Positions 12,462-25,300 of a DNA stretch of 64,000 nucleotides are shown piece after piece (positions within the stretch are counted from its first letter, which is position 1; each line of letters begins with the position of its first letter). A program made the position numbers and the translations under genes. The stretch lies in the NCBI GenBank assembly GCA_947471745.1, contig CANJKZ010000108.1, forward strand, positions 2,023,001-2,087,000, read 5' to 3'. The notes beneath the pieces are model-generated. The model was not told where the DNA came from. It was given only the letters and a program-made list of their open reading frames with translations, and ran no database searches. Origin of the DNA: Closterium sp. Naga37s-1 (taxonomy: Eukaryota > Streptophyta > Zygnematophyceae > Desmidiales > Closteriaceae).

Positions 12462-13856
12462 AACCCAAAATAGGGAGACAAGTAAATCATGTGTTTTAGC
12501 GCAAACTTAAACTAATCCGTGCATGTGGTGAAGATGCACGATCCTAAATATCCAGATGTGTACATAATGAACAAGCACAATATATAATATGGTAGTACGT
12601 TTAATAAGTGCATTCTTGCATTGTAGAATCTAGTAATACTGTTTAGATATGGGTTCTGAATTCATTTATTATTATGTATTGATACACGAAAGCGAAGCGC
12701 AATGCAATGTTGAATATTTACAAACCGCTGAATTTCCGAAGCGCAATGTTTCGATTCAATGTGCATTCGCGCCTCGGACGAATCGAAAATCAGACTGTAA
12801 ACAGGGCGCGAAATTTCCGTGAGGGCGAAATCCAGCGCAATTTTTTTTCCGTTGGTGTTTCCACTGCTTCCTGCCTGAAATTTCTGTTCGACAACTTGCC
12901 AACCCGACCACAAAAAAGCCGGAAAGATTGTGATGCACGACAGAACTGCATGGTCTGACCGTGGAACTTGCTGGATAGACTCGCTGATGCATTGGAACAA
13001 GAATTTCGAGCACCAATCAAAACGATGAGACAGGAGACGTGAGATGAGAAATCCATTCCCTTCGCCTTAGTCACAGAGTATATTCTGGTCAGGCTCAACG
13101 CACCGACCGACCCCAACCCAAAAACGACCTCTCATATATGTTGAGCTGGTTTTCAAATTCCCCCATGTTCTGGCGGTTCCGTCAGCAAGCATTCGTATGG
13201 CTTGCGAGCTTCGTAAAAGGCTATCAGCTATTAGTGTAGTCAAATAATCAACCCCAATTTGGGATGGAGGAATCAAAATCGATATCTGAAGTTGTGAAAC
13301 CCTCGAGCCGTGAAGGACACGCAAAAACTGGTCACCATCGAACTGAGGCGTAGACAGCAAGGTCCGGCACACACTGTTTTGCTCTCTACGAAGGGTTCTA
13401 CCAAAAGTTTTCTCAAGCTCCAGTGGAGCAACAGAGCATTTTCAAACGCCGCGGCGAGATGCCCATACAACAACTTGTTCAGTAGCCCCATACAACACGC
13501 TGAGAATCTCTGCTCCGATCGTCGGAGCACATCATCTGTAGTTACAAGTTATCAACAATTTTGATTACGTAATAGTACTTTACTCTCCTCTGCTGGCAAC
13601 CAACTAAGCTGAAACTCCGCATAACGTGTTTCTCCACTTCACGCCTGAGGTAATGCTGGTGTGATTGAGGCGCCGGCTCAGGCTGTTCGTGCCCTTGTTG
13701 GACTAACTCACAGACCTCACGCAAGTCGCGAAGGGGAACAACCTGTACAAGTTGGAACTTCCTGAACTTCAGCCTGAAGTTGGGTAATCTCGACAATGCC
13801 CAAGTTGAAGCCAACTCAGGCTCCCTCTTAGAATACAGCTAGTCCAAAGATACACA
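12462..13856. other. Intergenic, no gene seen
   Basis: About 1.4 kb with balanced base composition, unlike the GC-rich elements on its left. Short open frames occur on both strands, but none shows a recognisable domain, codon bias or splice pattern. Confidence 0.5.
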
Positions 13857-14241
13857 GAAGAAGAAGAAGAAGAAGAAGAAGAAGAAGAAGAAGAAGAAGA
13901 AGAAGAAGAAGAAGAAGAAGAAGAAGAAGAAGAAGAAGAAGAAGAAGAAGAAGAAGAAGAAGAAGAAGAAGAAGAAGAAGAAGAAGAAGAAGAAGAAGAA
14001 GAAGAAGAAGAAGAAGAAGAAGAAGAAGAAGAAGAAGAAGAAGAAGAAGAAGAAGAAGAAGAAGAAGAAGAAGAAGAAGAAGAAGAAGAAGAAGAAGAAG
14101 AAGAAGAAGAAGAAGAAGAAGAAGAAGAAGAAGAAGAAGAAGAAGAAGAAGAAGAAGAAGAAGAAGAAGAAGAAGAAGAAGAAGAAGAAGAAGAAGAAGA
14201 AGAAGAAGAAGAAGAAGAAGAAGAAGAAGAAGAAGAAGAAG
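13857..14241. repeat. GAA/TTC microsatellite, about 128 units
   Basis: An essentially uninterrupted (GAA)n tract of about 385 bp, followed by degenerate GAAA units to about 14272. It lies some 280 bp upstream of the AP2/ERF reading frame. The apparent poly-Ser, poly-Leu and poly-Phe frames on the minus strand are artefacts of the repeat. Confidence 0.97.
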
Positions 14242-14518
14242 GGAAGAAAGAAAGAAAGCAAGAAAGAAAGAAATACAAAAAGGAATAAAGAAAGTGAAAA
14301 AAAACACTTATTTTAAATATTTTCCAACGTCCAACAGGAGGCCACTGTGGAGCTCCATTAAAGGACATACCAGTGACGGCAGGAAGTGGCAATTAGGCAA
14401 TTCATTGTTTGCTTTTAAGTCACATGGGTGCCCGAAACTTCCTGTACATTAATAAGACGGACCGTTATCAATAAATAAATAAATAAATAAAACCAACCTT
14501 TCCCATCCCTTTCCCCCT

Positions 14519-15451
14519 TTGCAGAATTTCTTGTGCCTATGGAGCATGGTCATGAGGCAGGTCGCTGAAAGAGACTCTCTTTCAGCCTCGGAGGCTGTGG
14601 TAGGATTGCAGCGACAGAGTGTCACAGTGCCACGAGAGCAGGTGCAGCAGAGGCAGACCATGCTAGCACAGCAAATGAAACAGCAGCAATTCGAGCAGCA
14701 GGGGATGCAACAGGGGCAGATGCCGCAGGGGCTGCCACAGCCGATGCAACAGCAACAGATGCCACAGCAGTTTCCATCCCCACAGCCCTACACAACACTT
14801 CAAGTTCCAGAGCTAGTACAGCCACTGGCACATATTCAACCAGCACTAGAACAAGGGGAGGCTGCTGTTGGTGCAAGGCCATTAGCATCTGGAGCCAGGG
14901 GCAGGACACTAACGCGCAACCGAAACTACAACCAGCAAGGAAAGTATCGGGGAGTGAGGAAGCGTGGGGCGTCAAGCTACATCGCAGAGATTAAAGATAC
15001 CACTCATGGGGTCCGCAGGTGGCTGGGCACGTATTCAGCTGCAGAGGAGGCTGCTCGGGCGTTTGATGAAGCTGCTTTCAACATCAGAGGATCCAAGGCA
15101 AAGCTTAACTTTCCAGTAGAATTTATCGAGGAAGACAGAGGAAGTATGGATAGCAATCTTGCAGAGCTCGAGGCGGCCACCGCGGCGGCTAAGATGGAAA
15201 CAGCAGGAAGGGAGGCTGGTGGTGAGAGTAGTGGCCTGGGGATGCTCAGGGATCAGGCATCTCTAGGAGGGGCTGGAGAGGGCAGTTCTCGTCGCGCTGG
15301 AGGGAAAGGGAAAGAAGCAGCACGTGATGAAGATGCTGCAGAAGGGAGATGGGTGGTAGTGGAGGTGTCCGAGATGAATTTGTTCGGCGAGGGAACAAGT
15401 AGGTCAGTGTCAGCGGCTGCTACAGAAACAGGTGTAGATTTAGGGGGAGGA

Positions 15452-15483
<32 letters not shown>

Positions 15484-16690
15484 GAGGAGGAGGAGGTGGT
15501 GGTGGTGGAGGAGGAGGAGGAGGTGGTGGTGGTGGTGGAGGAGGAGGAGGAGGAGGAGGAGGAGGAGGAGGAGGAGGAGGAGGAGGAGGAGGAGGAGGAG
15601 GAGGAAGAAGAAGAAAAAGAGGAAGAGGGAGAGCAGGAGGAGGAGCTGAAGCAAGAGTAGGAGGGGTATGTGGTGCAGCAGAGGCTTCAGCAGTCAGTAG
15701 AGCAGGACCAGCATACACCTCCGAAGGACCAGCATACACCCCTGAAGGACCAGCAAACACCCCTGAAGGACCAGCAAACACCCCTGAAGGACCAGCAAAC
15801 ACCCCTGAAGGACCAGAAAACACCCCTGAAGGACCAGCATACAACCCTGAAGGAAGCTCCACTGTCAACTGCAGCAGCTCAAGCAGAGCCGCCCCTTTCT
15901 CCTCTGCCCCATCCACCTCCTCTTCCACCTCGTCCTCGCTCCTACACTCTACCCTTCCTGCTACGTCTGCTCCTTCAACATCTGCCCTTTTCTTTCACTC
16001 CACTCATCCTTCTACCTCTTCCGCTTCCGCCTCTGCCTCTTTCCTACACCCCACCCTTCCTGTCAACTCGGCCCCTTTCACATCTGCCTCTTCCCTACAC
16101 TCCACCCTTCCTGCTATGTATGTCGTTGAAAATGCACTAACCACCCTTCCGGTCCATGTCACGTGTCCAGCTTATACTGGTGTACTGCATAACTCAGCTG
16201 TCACACCAACCCTTGGTGGTGCTACCATGGGATGTTGTTCCAGCCAGCAGCGGGAGTCGTCGTGTGCTGGAGTTGGTGGGAGTGGGCTTCCGGGCTTTTA
16301 TGTGCCAGGAGAAGATTCAGGCAGGTTTGAAGGGTTGGGATTCGACGGTGTGACAGCATGTGAAGGGGGGCAGTCCTATGCGTTTGCTGATTGGTTTCCT
16401 CACCAGCTCGTGGGGGTTGAAGAAGGCAATGCAATTGATGGAAGTGGGTTCAGTGCGGTGAAAGGCAAGAAGGGAGCGGAAGAATGGGAGATGTGTGCAG
16501 AGGAAAACATTGGTGGAAGCAGAGGGATCACCGGCAAGAAAGGGATGATGGAGGAGGAAAGTGTAATGCAGATGTGGAATCGACCCAGTATACGGGGGCC
16601 TCCAGGAATAGATGAGCATTTTGATGGCCTTGCTTCTCGTGATGAATGGGTGGCAAGTGAGCACTACTATCAGCTGCCTCACCTGGCGTA
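14519..16690 (+). CDS. AP2/ERF-domain transcription factor, probably with a frame break in a G-run
   Basis: The first ATG frame (14519-15649) encodes a Gln/Met-rich N-terminus and one AP2/ERF DNA-binding domain at residues about 143-199 (14945-15115). Hallmarks are [30 protein letters not shown] and LNFP. The single AP2 domain is of ERF type, with a non-canonical first strand. After a run of nine G at 15452-15460 this frame reads only poly-Arg from a GGA repeat and stops. The frame one base over is open from the GGA tract through 16690. There it encodes a GPANTPE heptad repeat, Ser/Thr/Leu-rich segments and a non-repetitive acidic tail that looks like real protein. A one-base length change in the G-run, real or an assembly error, would make one protein of about 720 aa. 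The true start and 3' end are uncertain, and the gene may continue into the Gln-rich frames beyond 17.6 kb. Confidence 0.75.
15711..15860 (+). repeat. 21-bp coding minisatellite (GPANTPE heptads)
   Basis: About seven tandem 21-bp units (GGACCAGCAAACACCCCTGAA and variants) lie just after the GGA tract. They are in phase with the open frame that follows and encode a G-P-A-x-T-P-E heptad. Confidence 0.85.
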
Positions 16691-17347
16691 TTGCGTATTT
16701 CTGGAGACCAGCGCCACTTCTCCACTAGTCAGCGAGACAAGTGCCTCACCTGGGGAAGGAGTCATACACATGTGTGCCGTGCTGCCGTGCTGCCGTGCTG
16801 CCGTGCTGCCGTGCTGCCTAGCTAGCCAACCAGCCCTCTCACCCGGGGAAGGAGTCATAGGCATATTGCGCAGTGCTGGAGACCAGGGCCACCCCCTCCG
16901 CTAGCCAGCGAGTCGAAAGATGAGGTGGGACAAGTGCATCAGCTGGGGAACAAGCCATACGCACACTGTGCCGTGCTGCCATGCAAGCAGCCCTCTCACC
17001 TGGGGAAGGAGTCATAGGCGTATTGCGCCGTGCTGGAGACCAGAGCCACTTCTCCCGGCAGCATCAGGCGAATGCTCGCCTCCAGCGCCTCTGGCAGCTG
17101 GTGGCGAGGGGAGGGAGGAGGGGGGCGAGCGGGCAGGAGATACGTGAGCCAGTGGGAATCTGATGAGCCTCGAATCAAGCATGCTGGAGACCAGGGCCAC
17201 CTCTCCCAGATTTTTTTAGTCGACTCAAGTCAACTCAAGTCAACTCAAGTCAACTCAAAAACAGCATGCTGGAGACCAGAGCCACCTCTCCCAGAAGCAT
17301 CAGGCGAATGCTCGCCTCCAGCGCCTCTGGCAGCTGGTGGTGATGGG
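16679..17347 (-). pseudogene. Orphan array of partial copies of one PASTICCINO1-like FKBP exon
   Basis: The best copy, on the minus strand, is a clean 98-bp exon at 17097-17000 with an AG acceptor and a GT donor. It encodes L-P-E-A-L-E-A-S-I-R-L-M-L-P-G-E-V-A-L-V and then QYAYDSFP. This resembles the PAS1/FKBP42-type PPIase segment with RLMLPGE and YAYD-FPRPP. At least six more partial copies surround it: 16679-16737, 16744-16806, 16837-16912, 16937-16980, 17178-17210 and 17263-17347. No other PAS1 exon is recognised in the window, so this looks like a stranded gene fragment that kept duplicating. It lies antisense within the AP2/Gln-rich region. Assignment to PAS1 rests on one exon from memory of the family. 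Confidence 0.6.
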
Positions 17348-17460
17348 GGGCCGCGGAGAGGGGGCAGGGCAGGACGTATGTGAGCGAGCGGGGATGCAAT
17401 GTGCCTCAAGCCGCCAAGAATCATGGGCCTTATAAGAGCTTGAGGGTGGTAAACTGATCT

Positions 17461-17623
17461 TTCCACTCACCCTGCCTGCCCTCTCACTCACCCTGCCTTC
17501 CCACTCACCCTGCCTTCCCACTCACCCTGCCTTCCCACTCACCCTGCCTTCCCACTCACCCTGCCTTCCCACTCACCCTGCCTTCCCACTCACCCTGCCT
17601 TCCCAATCACCCTGCCTTCCCGC
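17461..17623. repeat. 17-bp minisatellite CACTCACCCTGCCTTCC
   Basis: About nine tandem copies with small variations, immediately upstream of the Leu-Pro low-complexity start of the next reading frame. Confidence 0.9.
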
Positions 17624-18999
17624 TTGTTGTTGCCGCTGCCGCCGCCGCTGCCGCTGCCGCTGCCGCTGCCGCTGCCGCTGCCGCTGCCACTGCCGCTCCC
17701 ACAACACCAGCCACAGCAGCAAGAACAGCAGACAAAACGTTTGTTGTTGCCGTTCCCCCTGCCGCTGCCACTGCCGCTGCCGCTGCCGTTGCTACTGTCG
17801 CTGCCACAACACCAGCAGGAGCACCGGTTGCACCAGCGAGATTCACCTCTTGCAATTCCCGGCTCCACGCAACCCCAGCAATCCGCAGTTACCACACTTC
17901 TTCCTGAGACTGAGGCTAATGAAACCAGTCCTTCAAACCAAGGCTTGTCGAATCAGAGAACAATAGAGACGGAAGGACAGCAAGGAGGATCTATGGGTTT
18001 TGAAGGTAAATATGGTAGTGGTAACTGCACAATGCAAAGCATATCTGATGGTACAGCTAACTTGGTGTTTGAGAAGCGTCAGCAGCAGATATTTTTTACT
18101 AAGGGTGGTAACGAAAACTACATGATGCCAAGGTTTCCAGGAATGCAGGCAAACCAACAGAGCATGTCATTTCAGGAGCAGTCTGTAGTATCTGGTCCAT
18201 CCTCACAACAGCATCAGCCAGGTCAACAAGGTCAATGGGGTCCATGCGGTCAACAGGGTCAACAGGGCCGAGGGGCAGGTGTGGGGATAGGTGTGGCAGC
18301 ATCTGGTCCATCCTCACAACAGCATCAGCCAGGTCAACAAGGTCAATGGGGTCAATGGGGTCCACAGAGTCAACAGAGTCAACAGGGTCAACAGGGTCAA
18401 CAGGGTCAACAGGACCAAGGGGCAGGTGTGGTGCTAGGTGCGGCAGCGGATCCGTCCAGTTTTTTGGGTGTGGAGCAGACTGGAACTCCTGTAGGACTCT
18501 CGGCACTGGCAGCAGGGCAGCAGGCGATGGCAGCAGGGCAGCAGGCGATGGCAGCAGGGCATCAAGCAATCGCAGCAGGGCAGCACGCAGTGACAGCAGG
18601 GCAGCACGCAGTGACAGGGGAACAAGCGGTGGCGGCAGGGCAACATGCAGTGACAGGAGAAGTTGCAGGCTCTAGGGGGTTCATTATTATGGTGCCTGAG
18701 GAAGTGGAGATGCCTGGTGGGGACGCATCCCTGCTAGAAGCAGAGGAGGCAGTTGAGGCCGTGGTGGTGGTGGAGGCGGTGCAGGTACCCAACATGGCAG
18801 GTTCAGCTTCAAGCATGCTTCCTAGCTGGCATGTTGAAACGATGCGGTATCCGGCTGTCATGATGCCCCCATTAATGCCGCTTGGCAGACATGGTCATGT
18901 CATGCGGTTTGCTTCTACCATGTCCCTTGGGTCTTCTGATGTTTTGAGTCCATACGTGCACCAGCTTCACCCGACTCAAGTGCAGCAGCAACAGCAGCA

Positions 19000-19047
<48 letters not shown>

Positions 19048-19245
19048 CCTCACGCCAAGCTTCCAGCGATGCAACTCTCTCGATCTGGCGTCTCGCAGGA
19101 GGGGCAAGGCGGCTGCACGGTGTGCTTCTGCAGGCCTCGTTCAGAAACGTCTGTTCATGGAGGGCAGTACAGAGCTGCAGACATTCAGGAGCCACATCCC
19201 AGCCTTGGAAAATGACAATCCAATCTCCAAGCTTTCCAGCCCTCC

Positions 19246-21159
<1,914 letters not shown>

Positions 21160-22362
21160 GAGGAGCAGGAATGGGATTGGAGGTTGGGGGAGAGGCTGTG
21201 GATGCGGCAGGGTCGGCATGCAGGAGATAAGCAGCATTTGGGGGAAAATGCAACTGGAGGTGGAATCTACACAGTTGATCCGCTTATGATGTTCTTCATG
21301 AATGATGGGAAGGCCAGGGACTAAGCATAAGTGATGGGAAGCATGCACTATTTCAAATATATTATTTAAATATTTTTTATTATGTTAATGAATTGATAAT
21401 ACAGGTCACGGGAGATGGGGGACAGGTGATTGTGGATAGGGATGGTGGGAGGAGCGAGAAAACAGGTGCCATCCTTTCTTCCCAAAACCGCGGCAAAACG
21501 AATGAATATGCACCTCAGAATTGCCACCAAGGGTTGTTCCTCCTCTCACTACATCCCCACCTTTGAGCCGACGCAAACCAAGGCGACTTTTGAGCCAACG
21601 CAGAGGTCGCAATTGCGCAGAGGTCACGACTCACGTTTGCTGCCAAGCTAGGACAGTATGCTGTTGCTTTCACACGATCCCACTGTGCTCATGCAGGGAT
21701 GGCGAACTGCCCCTGTGCTGTGCGGTGCGGTGCAGTGCAGTGCGGTGACATCATCATCATCTCGCTGTTCGTGGCGAGTGTGTAGAGCCCAGTCTCTAAG
21801 CAAAAACGGTGATTATGTGTGAAAGAGAACCAGCATCATCAATGCAAGAATGGTTCTGGATAAGAAAAAAAAATATAGAGCTCTTGAATAATTACATCAA
21901 CACTGTTAAAATTTAACGTCGCACTCCTCCTCCTCCTTGCACCCTTGCACACCGAGCTGGGAGATTGCACAACGAGGGTGCGTGTGTATGGGCGGGGGAG
22001 GGGAGGGGGAAGAAGGTACCGGACGACAGGTAAGCCAGCAAAGGTGGATGAAACCAAAAAAAATATGAAGATGCAGATTGGGGCCGGTGATCGGGCTTTA
22101 AAACGCATGCGAGTTCTGACAAAAGCAGAAAGGAGATGCCTTGCTACACACGGAGAGCAAAGGGGCACGCATGCGAGAAGGGGGGGTGGGGGAGGGGGGG
22201 TGAGCAAGCACGGGTGGCAAGATGCCTGAGACAAGACCCAGCGAATGCAGGGCAGCAGTTCGACTTTTGAGTCGACTCAAAAGCAAGATGCCTGAGTTTC
22301 TCTGAAGACAAGACCCAGCGAATGCAGGGCAGCAGTTCGAGACGGGTTACTCTGCAGCCCAC
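21160..22362. other. Convergent intergenic region, or 3' end of the DCC gene
   Basis: It lies between the plus-strand Gln-rich frames and the minus-strand DCC gene. It contains AT-rich DNA near 21350-21400, a GGTGC/CAGTGC run near 21720-21750, and a duplicated segment with a palindrome at 22217-22340. A minus-strand terminal exon of the DCC gene may lie here, for example one ending in TAA near 22098-22100, but I could not fix it. Confidence 0.4.
22217..22340. repeat. Direct duplication split by a 20-bp perfect palindrome
   Basis: A segment from GCAAGATGCCTGAG to GGCAGCAGTTCGA occurs at 22217-22263 and again at 22283-22340, with an 11-bp difference. Between them, at 22264-22283, is CTTTTGAGTCGACTCAAAAG, a perfect 20-bp palindrome with core TCGA. 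Confidence 0.95.
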
Positions 22363-25300
22363 CTTGTTGCGTCTGCGCTCCTCTATCACAGCTTGCAACG
22401 ACGGCCGGCCTGTGAAGAGCCCGATGCAGAGCATACATGCACACAGACATGCATGCACGCACGCACACAGACACGCACGCACGCACACACGCACACATAC
22501 AAGCACACACGCACACACGCACACAGACAGGCACGCACACACGCACACAGACACGCACGCACGCACACACGCACAGACACGCACGCACGCACACACGCAC
22601 ACAGACACGCACGCACGCACACACGCACACAGACACGCACGCACGCACGCGCACAGACACGCATGCATGCAACCACACAGACACCCACGCACGCACGCCC
22701 GCACACACAGAGATGTAGGAGTATAAGCATGATAGGCACGAATAACCTATGAAGCACCTCAAAAGCAGACACATTCACCAACATCCCAGGATTTCAATAT
22801 AGATGTATACGAAGCTGATGAGGTGCCTTAAAGAGAGATGTACGTTTAAACAGGCCAGGGCATAGCATGAGGTGCATGAGGTAAACACATAACTGCCATG
22901 CTCGAGTCTTGTGAGCAAGATCTGGCCTGCACTCACCTGAGAGTGGCAGGCGGTACTTGGCCCACACCTACCTGACAGTGGCAGGCGGTACTTGGCCCAC
23001 ACCTACCTGACAGTGGCAGGCGGTACTTGGCCCACACCTACCTGACAGTGGCAGGCGGTACTTGGCCCACACCTACCTGACAGTGGCAGGCGGTACTTGG
23101 CCCGCACCTCGTAGATCCCGTCTGCCAGAGCGCCGACCTGACACACAGCAGGTGGAGGGTGGAGAGTGGAGAGTGGGAGGGGAAGCACGTATGAGGCACC
23201 TCAAGACGCCAAGAGATTGAGCAGGACGGAGCAGCAATGGTGGTGGAGAGGTGAGCAATGGTGGCGGGACAGGAGGCATACCGGAGGGAGCTTGGTGATG
23301 GCATAGACCCACCCGAGGCCAACCGCCTCATAGAACTCACGAAAGGCCTGCGATTGGTTGGTGCGGGGCAGAGGAGAGGGAGGTAGGACTGTTTGAGGAA
23401 GGGCTGTTTAGGAAGGGAGACTCAGCACGCTAAAACCTGCACCCAACACCCACATCCCATCACCTCCACACCCACCTGCACCCTGCAATTTCTTACCTCC
23501 CCTCACAGTCACCTCCCCTCACAGTCACCTCCCCTCACACTGACCTCCTCCCCTCATACGCACCCCCCTCCATACCACACGCACTTGCCCCCCACACCTG
23601 CAGGCTGTACCCAGCACCTAGCCACACCCCCTGCACCCCTCTGCACCCCTCTGCACGCACCTCCACGCCTGTGACCACGCTGCCATCCCTTCGTATCCCG
23701 TGAATCGACCCCATAGCCGCCTCGTACGATACACCCGCATGCTCATCCGCGCTATAGTCACCCGCTGCTACGTCCACAAACTTGAGCGTGCCAAACTCTT
23801 TATTGCGACCCTGTAGGAAGTCCACCTGCAAAGGGGCAGGGGGGGACGGGCAGGGGGAGGGGCGGGGGGGAAGGTGCAGGGGGAGGGGCAGGGGGGGAAG
23901 GGCAGGGGGGAAGGGCAGGGGAGAAGGGCAGGGGAGAAGGGCAGGGGGGAAGGGCAGGGGAGAAGGGCAGGGGAGAAGGGCAGGGGAGAAGGGCAGGGGA
24001 GAAGGGCAGGGGGGAAGGGCAGGGGGGAAGGGCAGGGGAGAAGGGCAGGGGAGAAGGGCAGGGGGGAAGGGCAGGGGGGAAGGGCAGGGGAGAAGGGCAG
24101 GGGAGAAGGGCAGGGGGGAAGGGCAGGGGAGAAGGGCAGGGGAGAAGGGCAGGGGAGAAGGGCAGGGGAGAAGGGCAGGGGGGAAGGGCAGGGGGGAAGG
24201 GCAGGGGAGAAGGGCAGGGGGGAAGGGCAGGGGAGAAGGGCAGGGGAGAAGGGCAGGGGAGAAGGGCAGGGGAGAAGGGCAGGGGGGAAGGGCAGGGGGG
24301 AAGGGCAGGGGAGAAGGGCAGGGGGGAAGGGCAGGGTGAGAGTCATGTCACTCGCTGCTACGTCCACAAACTTGAGCGTGCCGAACTCCTTGTTGCGACC
24401 CTGTAGGAAGTCCACCTGAGGAAGGGGGAGAGGAGGAGGGGGGGGGGGGGGGGGAGAGTGAAAACACACACGGGACTCCCTTTCATGTGTTTCTGCCACC
24501 ACCCATTCACACCCATTCACACCCACCCATCCCCCCTCTTCCAATCATCTCCCCCACATTCCCCACCTTCAACCCCCATCCGCCATGCGTCATTCGCCAC
24601 CCTCACCCTTCCCCCCCATCCGCCATGCGCGCACACCCCCTTTCTCCTCTCCCCCCCCCATCCGCCCATGCGCGCACACCCCCTTTCTCCTCTCCCCCCC
24701 CCCATCCGCCCATGCGCGCACACCCCCTTTCTCCTCTCCCCCCCCCATCCGCCCATGCGCGCACACCCCCTTTCTCCTCTCCCCCCCCCATCCGCCCATT
24801 CGCGCACACCCCCTTTCTCCTCTCCCCCCCCCCATCCGCCCATGCGCACACCTCTCGCATGCAGATCGGGCAGTCGCCATCGTACAGCAGCTTCAGCTGC
24901 CACGTGTCGCCCTCGGGTTCGCCCGCCGTCGTCGCTTGCACGGGGCTTGCTGGGGGGCGTCGGCAGAAATGAGAGGAGGAAATGGGGAAACGGGGAGGGG
25001 GAGAGGGAGGGAAATGGGGAAATGGGGGAGGGGGAGAGGGGGGGGAGTGGGGAAATGGGGGAGGGGGAGAGGGGGGGGAGTGGGGAAATGGGGGAGGGGG
25101 CGAAGGGGATATGGGTGAGGTGAAGAAAGTGAAACATGGAAGGGAGAGATTGGGGAAGGGGGAGCGTGGAGGAATGGGGAAGGGAGAGGGGGAATGGGGA
25201 GGGTAGGAGGGGGGCAATGGCGGAGTGAGAGGGGAGTGAGGAAGTGGTAAGCGCTAGCGACGGGTGAGAACGACTCTACGTGACAGGTGAGCCACTAACC

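Noticed and set aside
13769-14392. Poly-Ser, poly-Leu and poly-Phe frames
   Set aside because: Pure translations of the GAA microsatellite in three frames.
22144-22784. Cys/Val-rich or Thr/His-rich frames resembling small secreted proteins
   Set aside because: They come from the ACGC/ACAC minisatellite in a DCC intron.
22941-23110. 35-bp direct repeats resembling a CRISPR or satellite
   Set aside because: No unique spacers; units are head-to-tail copies of a DCC exon-intron junction.
23768-24544. Pro/Leu/Ser-rich 258-codon minus frame
   Set aside because: It joins two copies of DCC exon 3 through a minisatellite; not a separate gene.
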